From positions 1 through 6,045 of the forward strand of contig SLDE01000035.1 in the NCBI GenBank assembly GCA_007125455.1: DNA of 6,045 bases. Reading direction: 5' to 3'. Below, in pieces: positions 5,850 through 6,045 of the stretch (its first letter is position 1; each line of letters opens with the position of its first letter). The stretch comes from Ectothiorhodospiraceae bacterium. Its GTDB lineage: Bacteria > Pseudomonadota > Gammaproteobacteria > Thiohalomonadales > Thiohalomonadaceae. The notes under the pieces are model-generated. The model searched no databases, had not been told where the DNA came from, and worked only from the letters and a program-made list of their open reading frames with translations. The position numbers and the translations under genes were made by a program.

Positions 5850-5884
5850 TGCGGGTACTGTTTACCGATATAGCAAAAGTATAG
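5846..5884 (+). pseudogene. possible start of the partner toxin, truncated
   Basis: An ATG overlapping the antitoxin stop (GAATGATG) opens a 12-codon frame, MMRVLFTDIAKV, ending in TAG at 5882-5884. Position, stop-start overlap and the beginning 'xRVLFTDIAK' are what a RelE/ParE toxin would show, but such toxins are about 90 residues long. The bases after the stop do not continue a toxin-like protein in any frame. I read it as a toxin gene lost by deletion or replaced by other DNA; chance is a real alternative because the piece is so short. Confidence 0.3.
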
Positions 5885-5913
5885 CGGTGGGTGTCCCTCC
5901 CCTGTTCTTTCAA

Positions 5914-5970
5914 TCTAACACCCGTGTTCAATAGCGCAGTAAAACTGCGTCTGTAGCAACCGTTTGTTAT
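5914..5970 (+). other. candidate integron attC-like site (speculative)
   Basis: A 57-bp stretch begins with TCTAAC (the 7-mer from 5913, ATCTAAC, fits RYYYAAC) and ends at GTTAT. TAAC (5916-5919) can pair with GTTA (5966-5969). GTT (5926-5928) can pair with AAC (5958-5960) in the place of the inner L boxes. A perfect CGCAGT-AAA-ACTGCG hairpin (5935-5949) forms the centre. Length, box order and the TCTAACnnnnnnGTTCAA beginning resemble 59-base elements of integron cassettes. Against it, the right core reads GTTATCC rather than GTTRRRY, and no integrase or second clear attC is visible. Confidence 0.25.
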
Positions 5971-6045
5971 CCTGCTCTGCTTCATGTCAGGTTCGTTTTT
6001 TGAGAGACAAGTAAACCTTGCCCTTTTCCCGCTTGCCTACGGCAA

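Larger units (their letters stand above)
5430..6045. other. gene-poor accessory stretch without an intact gene
   Basis: Over these 616 bases I see no intact, recognisable gene. The stretch holds two intergenic repeats next to nrdJb, a broken antitoxin gene, a possible toxin-start remnant and a candidate attC-like structure. Its composition is more AT-rich than the neighbouring genes. From 5971 to the right edge I see nothing supportable; two short minus-strand frames run off the edge, with stops at 5982-5984 and 5987-5989, and neither gives a recognisable protein end. Confidence 0.6.

Noticed and set aside
5982..6045. 3' end of a minus-strand gene entering from the right edge
   Set aside because: Two frames stay open to the edge for only 18-20 codons and neither ends in a recognisable protein motif.

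Overview
The window (6045 bp) looks like chromosomal DNA from a free-living gammaproteobacterium. The evidence is the split adenosylcobalamin-dependent ribonucleotide reductase typical of pseudomonads and related gammaproteobacteria, a DegQ-type periplasmic protease, and dispersed intergenic repeats. The species cannot be named from the sequence.

Left part (32-1893, minus strand): a proteostasis pair. A class A small heat-shock protein (Hsp20, 1471-1893) lies upstream of a DegQ-like HtrA serine protease with a signal peptide and two PDZ domains (32-1381). The short gap between them holds a GC-rich hairpin and a plausible sigma-E promoter. The two genes therefore share an orientation, but may be partly uncoupled into a cytoplasmic and an envelope stress response.

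Middle (1894-2348): a divergent regulatory region of about 455 bp. On the minus strand it holds an hsp20 promoter and leader, and a 9-bp hairpin lies beyond that promoter. On the plus strand there are two candidate promoters for the reductase operon, each overlapped or closely followed by an NrdR box. One box is a perfect 16-bp palindrome (2092-2107); the other is a 14/16 match (2258-2273).

Centre-right (2349-5429, plus strand): nrdJa (719 aa, catalytic) and nrdJb (234 aa, TSCPD and Cys-rich C-terminal redox part). Together they form a class II ribonucleotide reductase that makes deoxyribonucleotides with or without oxygen, using coenzyme B12. The two halves are unusually far apart (216 bp). 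The gap carries an inverted pair of GCAGAG-type repeats, and a directly repeated copy of the left arm sits just after the nrdJb stop, as it does after the nrdJa stop.

Right end (5430-6045): no intact gene seen. It holds the third GCAGAG repeat, a GTCGGG...CCCGAC dispersed palindrome, a decayed addiction-module antitoxin (PF09720-like) killed by an in-frame TAG, what may be the first codons of its toxin, and a 57-bp sequence with several features of an integron attC site. This is the accessory part of the window. I found no convincing entirely new system; the most interesting parts are the repeat-invaded nrdJa/nrdJb junction and the decayed, possibly cassette-borne toxin-antitoxin remnant.
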